Assembly (NCBI GenBank): GCA_018398765.1
Contig: JAHBMJ010005284.1
Span: 1-32,524 of the forward strand
Reading direction: 5' to 3'
Origin: Chromera velia
Lineage: Eukaryota > Sar > Chromeraceae
DNA length: 32,524 nt
Part shown: piece by piece, positions 20,973 through 30,606 of the stretch
Layout: every line of letters begins with the position of its first letter
Numbering within the stretch: position 1 is the first letter of the stretch
Program-made: the position numbers and the translations under genes
Notes under the pieces: generated by a model
Seen by the model: the letters and a program-made list of their open reading frames with translations, nothing else
The model's database searches: none
What the model was told of the DNA's origin: nothing

Positions 20973-23900
20973 CTGCAGATTGATATGCACACGGAAGGAA
21001 GGAAGGAAGGAAGGAAGAGTGTCTGTTGAGAGAAGAAGCGGTAACGGACTTCGAATGAAAAAAGGAGGAAAGAAAAAGAACAGACCCAGAAAAGAAATCG
21101 ATGCAGTCGTACCAGAGGTGTCCCTCTCTCTCCTCTGACATCATAGAGGGGGGGAGGGAAGGTACGGGCAGAGAGAGACATGGTGATCGAATGCAAAGTT
21201 GCGATGGAGGGAGGCCTGCATGGGAGGGGTCAAAGAAAGGGCCCATCGAAAGTGTATAAATAAGTAAGAAAATAAATCTGACTCACGAATTGAAGGAAAG
21301 GAAAGGAAAGGAAAACCTGGATGCAGCTAGGGAGAGGTACTCACTCGCATGGTGTGTCTGTCAAGTTTTTGATCGAGAATCCGTCTGTCTGTACATGCAT
21401 GACTGAAGGAAGATGCATGGACGATCGATGTTGCAGAAAGAAAGAAAGAAAGAAAGAAGCCGTTTTTTCTTCGTGTCTTGATTGATGAATTTGCACATTC
21501 ATCCGTCGATCCTTCGGCTGAGGATGGGTGAATGTTTTTGTTTGTGCATCCATGCATCTGATGTTCCACATCAAAATTGATTGCTTCGTTCCAACGCACC
21601 TGCATTCACTGCCAGACAGCTAGAGATAGACACCCACCCATTTTTTGCGTACATGCGTCAAGAGTATGTTTCGATCAGCTGTCCTGCATGCACTGTGGCC
21701 GGCCGCTGCATGTGATGTTGTGGTTTTTTCTTTCTTTCTTTCTTTTCTTCCTTTCTTTCTTTCTTTTCTTTCTTTCTGTATGGGATTGCAGCCTCCTCCG
21801 TCCTGGTTTCCGCACGATTTTTGATAGCTTGAAGGCTTTTTTTTTACAAATTCACGAAACTTGCATGTTGTCTCTCTATTTTTGGTTGTGTTCTCCATCG
21901 AAGTGGTGTGTGGAGTCTTCGAAGTCAAAGTGCGTGAAGCAAAGGAAAAGGAAACGAGTGCATGCAAAATTGACATCACCGAAAGAACACGAAAGAATCG
22001 GCCGGCAGGCTAGGCTGTTCCCGTGTCTGCCTGTATTCATGTCCTCTGGTAGGCTTTTCAAAGTGCATGCGTGAAAAAAATCCGTTTTTGCTTTCTTTCT
22101 TTCTTTCTTTCTTTCTTTCAAAGTTCCTGTCTGTCTGTCTGTCTGTCTGCCTGCCTGCCTGCCTGCCTGCCTTGATTGTGCGTCCACGCCGTTCTCTGAC
22201 TGACTGGAGTCCCAGCAGTTCAGCTTCCTTCGTCTGGGGGATGGGTGTGTGTACGCATGGATGCATGGATGGGCCGATGCATGGGCGTTCGAATGATGGA
22301 TTCACTGACGGTGAGAGCAGGGCGAGAACGGATCGACAGATGAATGGAGGGGTGCATGCATGGCAGACATTTCTTTCTGCTGCTTCGTTCTTTTCGCTGC
22401 CTGGGAGTCCTGCAGGAGGGGAGAGAAGGTCGTAGATAGAGAAATCCGTTCTTTTCCCTGGGACCTCTGCAAGAGTGGAGAGAAGGTAGAGAGAAATCCA
22501 ATGCGGATACACAGTCTGAATGTGTCGCATGAAAACCCGAATGTACTATACCTCGTTGTAAAACCTTGAAGGCAGACACTGAGAACGGGTGCAAAGAAGG
22601 CAGGTTGTAATGCAAGTAAGTGGACGGCACATATTCTTCCTTTCTTTCGTTCTTTCTTTCTTGCTTGCTGAGTGTCTGTCTGCCATCCGCTTGTCTGTAT
22701 ATGGTCGGTCTGTCTGTCCTCGTCTCTTTTTGAGGTAGAATGCTTTCAGAAAGACATACCATTGAGATGGCAAAACGGCAGTCGATCCATCATACTCGCG
22801 AATGGGGTCCTCTCTGTCTCTTCTGAATCTCTCTTGGAAGGATCTGATCATGTTTCTGTCTCCTTCTTTTCCCTTTTCTCCCCTCCCCTGCCCTTTTCTC
22901 TCTCTCTTCTCTTCCCATGTGAGGGTGGAAAAGGGACGAGAGAGGGGAAAAAAGTCTGCGGTTTCACGTCCGTCCTTGCCAACTTGAAAAATTCGGACAG
23001 ACAGACAGACAGACACTTCATGCACCACTTCATGCACCGAACTCCCCAATTCGTTCTAGCTTCTTCCCGTGGGGAGCTTTTTTAAATTCCTGACTACCTG
23101 CCTCCCTGCTTCCTTGCGCCGTGTTTCAAACCTGTACATCTTTAAAGTGCATGATTCTTGTATTCCTCTTTGCCAATAGAAAACCCGAAGAAGTGAAGGG
23201 AAGAAAGAAAGAAAACGGGGAAAAAAGAAAGACTTTGAACCCGAGCTTCACTGTGACCGTGCTTTGTGCAGAGGAATGCATCGTGGTGATCTTGGAAAGT
23301 TTGACTGAGGAAAGGGATGAGCTGCTTTCCTTTCCGTACAGTGCAGCTTGGTTGCTGCCTTCTATTTAATTCTTGCTGAAGCCTGTCTCCTCCATTTCCG
23401 TCTTGAACAAGCTGGTGGACTTGACTGGTAAAATGTCGACCTCGCCGTCTCAGGCTGCTGTACTTCAGCAGCGACAATGAAGGGTACAATAGATGGCTAG
23501 ATAGATGGTTGCCCTATAATGCTATCATATTGGATTAAATAATTATTTTTGATTTTTTTTTATTTTAATTAATAATAATATAATGTTTCATGGTCAAGGT
23601 TAAACTAAGTTCTGCTAGGTTTTATGTAGTTTTACGGGGTAGTACGGGGTCATTATCATCAGAAATTATTATTCACCATCGTCATCAGCCCATAAATGAG
23701 CGTCTGACGTTTGGTAGGTTTGATGCGTAGCTGGACACACTGCTACGGCAGTCCTCTCCCACGAAGGAAAATACTACAAGCAAGAACGGTTTTCCCGTGA
23801 CGGTCACTCACTCAATTCCCGTGGTAAAGCGGAGTGGTCTTACATCTCTAATTACATCCTCACAAGGAACGCGTGGTCTTATCTTCTTTCTACCGAAATC

Positions 23901-24316
23901 TAGCCCAATCAGAAAAGAAGAAGAGCCAGAGAACTTCATTCTGATAGGCTAGGCTAGATTGCGCCTTTTCATTTTTATATCTCGCCCCAAACTCTTTCGA
24001 TCTGGCTTTGCCTGTTCTGAGGTAGACGGTGGTAGAATGATGGAGACGTACGGCTGAGGAGACGGGCAAAAACGGTATAGCCTGGCTTGGCCTAGGGCTT
24101 GGTTTTATCCCCATCCATCGATCCACTTCCCAAAAAGGGAAAAAACCTCATCCGTGTGACCCCGTCGCCAGTTTTTTGCAATTGGCACGCGAGCGCGGCT
24201 CAGCGCGCCGGCTGCTTATGCTGTGCAACCGCAGGTCGGTGAGAAACACTTAAGAACTGGCGTATGTTTCCCGGGCAGGTTCGCGGAACTGCCAAAATTG
24301 TTTCCCGTCTCCTTCT
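20973..24316. other. Long intergenic stretch without a recognised gene
   Basis: 3' UTR of nitrite reductase first (AATAAA at 21271). After that, many tetranucleotide runs: GGAA 20993-21016, AAAG 21436-21459, CTTT about 21728-21777 and 22091-22118, CTGT/CTGC 22127-22171, GACA about 22996-23013. An imperfect repeat of about 40 bases (GGAGAGAAGGT..AGAGAAATCC) occurs at 22417-22446 and 22475-22500. 23500-24170 is AT-rich. Frames open here are mostly repeat-driven and show no domain I recognise. Confidence 0.6.
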
Positions 24317-24565
24317 TCATCTTTCCCCATCTTCCTTCTTAAATGCAACGCTGTCTTCTTCCTGGCCAAAAGGTTGCAGGACGGCATCGTGTGGAAGTGA
24401 GACTTGCTTCCCTATCGAACGACGGATACCAATTGTTGAGCTAAACTGGTTGTTCCACAAGTAAGGAGGCAAACTGTCTCTTATGGTTGCTCTCATGCCG
24501 TCTTTCCAGGGACCGACAAGAATCGATGCAAAGCTGGGTCGATCTGTGCTAAAAAAACGCATCAC
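24317..24565 (-). CDS. Unrecognised short open frame
   Basis: An 82-codon frame with balanced amino acid composition (for example PPYLWNNQFSSTIGIRR and QVSLPHDAVLQPFGQEED), unlike the repeat-driven frames around it. No start context, splice partner or family could be assigned. It could be an exon, a fragment of an old gene or transposon, or chance. Low confidence. Confidence 0.15.
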   Translation of the reverse strand: MMRFFSTDRPSFASILVGPWKDGMRATIRDSLPPYLWNNQFSSTIGIRRSIGKQVSLPHDAVLQPFGQEEDSVAFKKEDGER

Positions 24566-24988
24566 TGACTAGATCACTGATAGCTCTCAGCGACTTAAGT
24601 TGATGAAGATGGCTGATACGCTAGCTGACACGTTTGTTGTCATTCAAATTATACGGTAGATAAATAATAAATTATACATAACGTATAGCGTCCACTAGAG
24701 TGTCCACTAGAATGCAATACCCTAGGCAATACGGTGGTGCCAATACACACATAATAACATAAATAAAGTCATATTTAATTTTAGTATTTAATTTGAACAA
24801 TGTTACAATATTGTGTGCTGGGTGGTGTATAGTTATAAGTATGTACAACACAGTTTTTTTTTATTCTATGAAGACAAAGTAACATTTCTTTTGAAGGTCT
24901 TATTCCTTTTTGAAGGTTTTTTCTGACAAATTTTGTCAGGCAGATTCCGGCAGTAAACAAACTCACTTCTCGATCGATCTGATTGATT
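24566..24988. other. AT-rich intergenic stretch downstream of the LRR gene
   Basis: No gene. It contains a short direct repeat (GTCCACTAGA at about 24688 and 24702). The LRR frame ends at 24989, so its 3' UTR and polyadenylation site on the minus strand should lie here. Confidence 0.5.
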
Positions 24989-26458
24989 CTACCACATATT
25001 CAAGACTGTATGGGCGAACAACCGCCTTGATCTTTCATCTAGATCGCCATTATCGCAGAGAGACAGGATGTGCAATGAGGACATCCGCCCTGACCGCAGC
25101 AGGGACATAAGGGGGTCTACAACTCTCCCCGTCAGCAGATTGCTCGACAGGTCCAGATCTTCGAGGGGAGGGGGGGGACGGCTCATCCACCCCTCTATCA
25201 GTGCCCTCACCCCTCCATCTGTGAGCCCTGTGTGCCTTACATCGAGCTTTCTCAAGGAGGGCAGCTTCTCTGCAACCACAACCTCTCTGACAGAGCCCTT
25301 GCCCCATCAGGCCCCAACCTGCAACCAAAGAGTCGGAGCCTGCGGAGGGAAGACAACCTCCCGTTGCCCAACCCCACACACAACGCTCGGACCTCCTCGA
25401 CAACACGAAGACCCCTCACCGAAAGTTCTTCCAAGCCGCGGAGGTGCCCAGAGCTCAACGTACCTGAGAACATCCCAACCTGCACAGCGGCACTTTCAGG
25501 GGGGATGCCGCGAAAGACGACGTCAAGCCGTCGCAGTGCAGAGACGTAGGAAGAACCGAAGGTGGCTCCAAAAGCCTGCATCCCCTCCTGCCCGATTCCC
25601 GTCGTCGCCCCCGACAAGTCCACTCTCCGCTCGCTGAGGCAAAGGACTCTGCCTGCACTAACAAGGGCGGACAGAGACTGAACACTTTGTGTTGGGAGGG
25701 TAAATGGGTCGGTACACTGGAGAGAATGGAGGGTGGGCAGACTGCCCGGACCTCTGGAGAGGCCCGACAACAAACCTGTAATTCCTTCCTCCGTTGGACA
25801 ATGAAAAACAATTTCCTTCAGAGAGGCCGGGGACGCATTTGCATGTGTGAGGGCCTCTCCAAACGCTCCTCCCCCTTCTCGGCTGAGCACCCAGGTGCAG
25901 AAATGCTCAAATTTCTGCAACCCCGACAACTTGCCTGCTCGAATGACCTCTACTAGACATCTCAAACAAAAATGCAGGTTGCCTCCCCACAAACCAACGT
26001 CTATCAGTGTCAGAGGGTCGACCCTCCCTCGAGATAAACCCTCACAGAGAGAAACAAAGCTGTCGTTGCACCACCATGTGAGACTGACATCCCGGAGGGA
26101 GGGGACCTTACCGGTCCCCAAAACCTCCCCCAAAGCTTTGCATCCCTCCCCTTCACCCTCCTTCCCACATCTCACTTCGAGGGATAGATCGATCTCCAAG
26201 AGACGACAAACGCCCCCCACCCAGACCCTCCGCCATTCCCCCCACCCCCTCGTCCCCTTTCTCCCTCCATGCTAGATCAAGCTTCTGGAGGCCCGGACAC
26301 CCCCCACCACCGAGCGCCAGCCCCAGTGTCCACATCGAATTTCCGGAAGTGGCCAGCCTGATACTTACCAACGAGCGCAGCCCCCCCCCTCGAATGCCCT
26401 CAGCAAGGGTCCCTACCCCCTCCCCTGTATCGTCCGCAACCACTGAAAGATCTAGGGT
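24989..26458 (-). pseudogene. Leucine-rich-repeat (RNI/NLRC-type) gene exon with two frameshifts
   Basis: Three overlapping minus-strand frames together encode about 480 residues of LRRs of the ribonuclease-inhibitor type, each about 28-30 residues: GNGRLSSLRRLRLFGCRLG, LPSLRKLDVRHTGLTDGGV, CPGLQKLDLAWREKGDEGV. The exon seems to begin at 26458 after CTCCTGCAG. The repeat pattern moves to another frame near 26196-26202 (RLSSL then LEIDLSL) and again near 25281-25292 (ARALSE then VVVAEKLPSLRKLDV), each consistent with a one-base change. No GT-AG intron fits either site without breaking the repeat. It is either a young pseudogene or a gene with two sequencing errors; the otherwise intact repeats favour recent damage or error. 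LRR proteins of this kind bind other proteins; no partner can be named. The 5' end is not found. Confidence 0.65.
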
Positions 26459-27138
26459 CTGCAGGAGTAATATCTTGCCTGCTGGTTTTGACTCTCACTT
26501 TCTAAATGAACCATCGTCCCCGAAAAGTCCTTAAGATCCGCAAAATTTTTTTTTTGATAAAGAAAAAACGTCCTTCCCTCTCTAGATCCTCCCATGTGCG
26601 CCCCAACCGAAGAAACCTTTTCCCCCTTCAGCCCGTGGCGGGAGATGAGATCTGTACACAAAGGACCGGAAGCATAGAAAATGGATGGAGCAGGATGAAG
26701 CAAACGGTCATTTTGTTTGGTCTGGTCTTTCTTGAGGAATGCAAGGAGCCGACCGTCACAGACCGACAAAGAAAAGGTTCGTCATGCGTTCCTTTTAGTC
26801 ACATCAACGCGCGCGCTCATGGCTTTCCGTTTGACCTCTGAGTTTTACACAGCTCTGTAAAGGACAATTTACACGACAAAATTACGCAAATGTGCTCGGT
26901 CAGAATTGTAATTTTTTTACCGCCGTACATGGGACTACGCGACCCAGCGCGGACCCTGTCACCCCTTCCGGGCCGAGCCCCTCCCCAGGGCAACGTGTGG
27001 GGCGCATTTTCTAAGTGCCCCACGCTACGCTTTCCGGGGCCACCTGGCGAATCCTGCTAAGCGATACCCGCGGCGCCGTCTCCGTCTCCTCCTCAAAAAC
27101 CTACTTTTGGTGCCAGAATTGCGATTACCTTGACATAC
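26459..27138. other. Stretch upstream of the LRR exon, no gene identified
   Basis: Should be intron or promoter of the LRR gene. The minus strand has open frames at 26769-26452 and 27023-26817 without recognisable domains. A T-run lies at 26546-26555. 26935-27090 is GC-rich. Confidence 0.4.
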
Positions 27139-27253
27139 CTTGAAAGCTCTCCATGATTTTCTCCATGGACTCATTGACGCCGGGCTGAAAAGCGTTTCAA
27201 AAGCCACGACTCGACGCAGCAAGAGAAGCTGCTGCAGCTTTCAACGACTGCAT
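27139..27253 (-). CDS. Candidate first exon with in-frame TGA
   Basis: On the minus strand an ATG at 27253 opens MQSLKAAAASLAASSRGF (presequence-like), then TGA at 27199-27197, then NAFQPGVNESMEKIMESFQ, followed at 27138 by a strong donor GTATGT. The part after the TGA looks coding. Alternatively the exon begins after CTTTTCAG just downstream of the TGA. No family recognised. It could be the first exon of the LRR gene to its left or of a separate gene. Low confidence. Confidence 0.25.
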
Positions 27254-27384
27254 GTGCGCACACGGCCAGGACGTTCGCACGTCGGGTAGACGGTGACCTC
27301 ACTCAACGCACAGAACAGAAGAGTTTGAGAAATTCGGCCCTTTTCAGTTCATCTCAGCTTCGAGGCTTATTTCTTATCACTGCA
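27254..27384. promoter_or_regulatory. Short intergenic region ahead of the GFA-like gene
   Basis: About 130 bases between a possible minus-strand start (27253) and the plus-strand start (27385). If the minus-strand exon is real this is a compact bidirectional promoter. No motif stands out. Confidence 0.3.
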
Positions 27385-28050
27385 ATGAGTCCTAGCGCAG
27401 TGGACAGCGGCAGTAGGTCCTTCGTTGTTGGTGTGCTCGCGGGTGCAACCGCTGCTGCATCTCTTTACTCGCTGTTTCACAGCGACTTCGGGAGACGGCT
27501 GGGGTTTTGGGTTTTTGGGGGGTCAGAGGGGATCAAACGAAGGAGGGAGCTTGCAGTCTCCCAGAGGGCAGGCAGAGGTACTCGTCTGGAACCTTTGTGG
27601 GGCGGCTGTCTCTGCGGGCAGCTCTCGTGGAGGGCAGAGGGGGGGGCGCTCCAAGTGTTCACATGTCACTGCACGATGTGTCGTCGCGTTTGTGGTGGCA
27701 CGATCTCGACCTTTTTCTCCACGCCCCGCTCTCAGTTATCGTTCTTCAACTCCCTCACTGGAGCGTCCACTTCTCCCAAAGTCTGGCGATCGTCCGACCA
27801 GGCGAGCAGGGGTTTCTGCGGCACATGTGGCGCCAGTATCTTGATGGACTACGATGAGGAGAAGCACACGGTGTGGGTGCTTGTGGGGACCCTCGACAAG
27901 AAACTGGTCAAGGTGCTACCTCCTATCGAGGCGGAAATTTATTCCGGGGAGCGAAACGATCCCTGGGCAAGGCAGATGCCAGCTGCGGAGCAGTGCCGTG
28001 ACCTGGAAGCGTGGGTGCGGGACTCTGCAAGTCTCCTAGCTGCCGGTTGA
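27385..28050 (+). CDS. GFA/CENP-V-type zinc-binding protein with N-terminal membrane segment
   Basis: Intronless, 221 aa. Family hallmarks are in order: GGCLCG (Cys75, Cys77), CHCTMC (Cys94, Cys96, Cys99) and FCGTCGA (Cys145, Cys148), the zinc-binding cysteines of the glutathione-dependent formaldehyde-activating enzyme (GFA) fold, followed by the usual strand-rich C terminus with DYDEEKHTVWVLVGTL. Proteins with this fold bind zinc and some act on S-hydroxymethyl glutathione or similar adducts, but most members have no proven reaction, so no substrate is assigned. Residues 12-31 (FVVGVLAGATAAASLYSLF) form a hydrophobic segment, so the protein may be membrane-anchored or imported. An in-frame ATG at 27325 would add 20 residues; I prefer 27385 because it puts the hydrophobic segment near the N terminus. 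Confidence 0.85.
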   Translation: MSPSAVDSGSRSFVVGVLAGATAAASLYSLFHSDFGRRLGFWVFGGSEGIKRRRELAVSQRAGRGTRLEPLWGGCLCGQLSWRAEGGALQVFTCHCTMCRRVCGGTISTFFSTPRSQLSFFNSLTGASTSPKVWRSSDQASRGFCGTCGASILMDYDEEKHTVWVLVGTLDKKLVKVLPPIEAEIYSGERNDPWARQMPAAEQCRDLEAWVRDSASLLAAG

Positions 28051-28310
28051 CTGCATGCTGGATCAGCATGAATAAGGCAGAAAGACACAGATCTCCGCGT
28101 GCGTCAGAAGATTTTGATGGGGTCCTTAATTGATGAGAGAGCCCCTGGGACACACGAACAGTCCGATGGGTGCAGCTGCAACGTTTGTGTTCCAGGTACT
28201 TGCAACTGTCTTGCATGCATGCAAGTGTTACGCCGTATCCTGACATGATCCATTGTTTAACTCAGCCTTTTGAGTTGATTCCTCTTCCGAGCACGCTGCA
28301 GCTGTCCTTC
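28051..28310. other. 3' flank of the GFA-like gene
   Basis: No gene. Holds a perfect 16-base palindrome CTTGCATGCATGCAAG at 28210-28225. Confidence 0.5.
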
Positions 28311-28536
28311 TGCCTCTCCGCCTCTCTGCCTCTCTGCCTTTCTGCCTCTCTGCCTGCCTGCCTGCCTGTCTTGCCTGCCTTGCCTGCCTGCCTGTCTTGC
28401 CTGTCTTGCTTGTCTTGCCTGTCTTGCCTGTCTTGCCTGCCTGCCTGCCTGCCTGCCTCCCTGCCTGACTGCCTCCCTGCCTGACTGCCTGCCCGCCTGC
28501 CTGCCTGCCTGCTGGCCTACCTGCCTGCCTGCCTGC
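28311..28536. repeat. (CTGC/CTTGC)n pyrimidine-rich satellite
   Basis: Mixed CTGC, CTCTGC and CTTGC units for about 225 bases. The CLSCLSCL-type open frame across it is a repeat artefact. Confidence 0.9.
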
Positions 28537-28549
28537 TAATCTACTAGGC

Positions 28550-29440
28550 TAGTACTAGCTAGCCTACCTGCTACCCCCTGGCTGCCTGGCTGTCTGCCTG
28601 GCAGCCCCCCCCGGCCCTGGCTGATTGATGGACTGAGTGATAGTTGAAAGAACTTGAAACTATAGAGTTGAAAAACAGACACTGTCAATTCTGTCTTACT
28701 CAACCGTGATTTTACTAACTCCATCGAAGGTTGACACTTTTTTTCTTCCTGACGGCTACTGACGGCTCTTCATCAGAAATTTATTAAAACTTCATCTAAA
28801 AAAACTTTTTCCAACCGTTGATACGTATGTTTAGTTTATAAATTAGCTAAAATACTAGCTAAAATATAACCAGAATAAACCCAAACTAGAACCAAAAGTT
28901 CAAACTTACTTTACTAGAAACTTTGGCTAAACATATTGGCTAAACACTTTCGTACGGTGCTATTTTTTTAAAAAAAATTATCTAGACCCTCACCTGGGAG
29001 CCAGCAGCTTTGATGAAGAAACATGTCTCTCCAGAGATTGAAGCTTTTGATTTGAAGTGTTGATGAAGGCAGTGTAGCGTAGCATCCTAGAAAATAATAA
29101 CTTTTCCTTGCCTAACGTTAGAAGTATCCAGCTAGCTCTGGATATGGATCTAGATATGGATGACGATGGTGCATCATAGTCATCTAGAAAACAGTTTTAC
29201 TGAAAATTTCACTAGAAAAATTTCAATAGGAAACAATAGATAGGAAATTAATTTTAACAAGCTAGTTTTTATCAGTTTCCCTTATACTAGCCCTTATACT
29301 TCTTGTTTTTTATTGAAATGCAAATTTGTCATAATTACATTCATAAATACAATTATTTACAATTATTATTACAATATTTTTTTCTTATGTTAAACAAGTT
29401 AAATTAAAAATAATTTTCAAACAATGAAACAACCGAGGAA
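28550..29440. other. AT-rich island
   Basis: No gene. Rich in CTAG, GCTAAA and ACTAGAA words and strongly AT-rich from about 28780, in contrast with both sides. It may be an old, unrecognisable transposon or simply AT-rich spacer. I found no terminal inverted repeats by eye. Confidence 0.4.
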
Positions 29441-30606
29441 ACAACGCAGTAGGAATTTAATAAGAAACAACATGCACGCTGAAGAATACTCAAAGCGTTG
29501 CGTGTGTGAGAGGTTCACAGAGTGCCCGGTACCGGCATTCTCATTGACCACGCAAGGCCACCGCTGCACTCTCTGCAAAACACTCACACAAAGCTTTGCA
29601 TTCTTGCGTCTGCCCAATTCATCTCATCACAATACGCACTGCCACCTAGCAGGGAGACTTTCAGAGAGTGAAGAAACCCGGAGAGAGAAGTTCTCTCCTC
29701 TTCTCATCCCTTCTGAATTCCCTCTCTATCATTCTTCTGATGTCATTTCAAGTTGTTGGCAGCGAATCGGGCACTAATGCTCGGTTTCCCTTTCCCCCAC
29801 TCCTCTCCTCTCCTCTCCTCTGTCGTCTCACTGCATGGCTACACCGCAAATTCTTCAATTCTCCGATTCGGCGCAGCTCTTGATTCCTTCCGAGGCCCCA
29901 GTCCATTCCATTCCATTGCCCCTTAATTCTCGCACCGGCCGTTGCGAGCTCCTTCCTTCCGGCAACCGACCGACCAAGACCATAAGTCCATCGTTCGGCT
30001 GATCTCTCAATCAATCAATCAATGCATGCTCGAGGCACAGAACCCATTTCCGATTCAGACCCAACCACCCGATCCATCCAGCCTCCCCTGCAGGCGTTTG
30101 ACAGATCGGGTTTGGGGGAAGGAAGGAGTGTGCGTGCACCGACGGAGAGTTGAGCAGCTGCATGGATCTGCAGGGATGGATAGCAGCAAGGGACGTGGAC
30201 CCATGCATGCATCGATCGGTTCTTCCTCCTGGCACCGAGAAGAGAAGCTAGAGTGAGTGAGTGTCCTTACTTCATTCATTCGCCTTCCGAGGATGCCGTC
30301 GCTCTCCCCTTGCCCCTCCCCTCTCTGTCTCTCTTTGCCGCCTGCCTGCGTGCCTTCCAGCCAGGATAACAGACTACATGGCTTCCGTTTTTCTCTTGTT
30401 GTTTGCTTTTTCCTTTCCTCGTTGGATGATAGACGAAGAGAGAGAATCACATCAAAAGTGTGTCGCCTCCCAATCACTTCTACTCTCTCTCTCTCTCTCT
30501 CCTCTTTCACTTTGCTGTCCTCTTTCTGTGCTCAGCTACAACATAGAACAGACGAAGACATGGCCTCAACTCAATCAGACATTCACCCACCCACTCACCG
30601 ATCAAA
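29441..30606. other. Intergenic stretch without a recognised gene
   Basis: Open frames on both strands (for example 29424-29777 plus and 30510-30055 minus) show no domain or splice logic. A (CTCTC)n run lies at about 29801-29820, a (TCAA)n run at about 30007-30022 and a (CT)n run at 30483-30501. Confidence 0.4.

Noticed and set aside
23640-23770. Stretch with CATCATCAGCC-like and GCTGGACA-like words resembling LINE 3' ends of animals
   Set aside because: Similarity by eye is too short and no coding part, tail or target-site duplication was found.
24171-24290. Possible tRNA gene in a GC-rich patch
   Set aside because: No proper B-box and no cloverleaf could be built.
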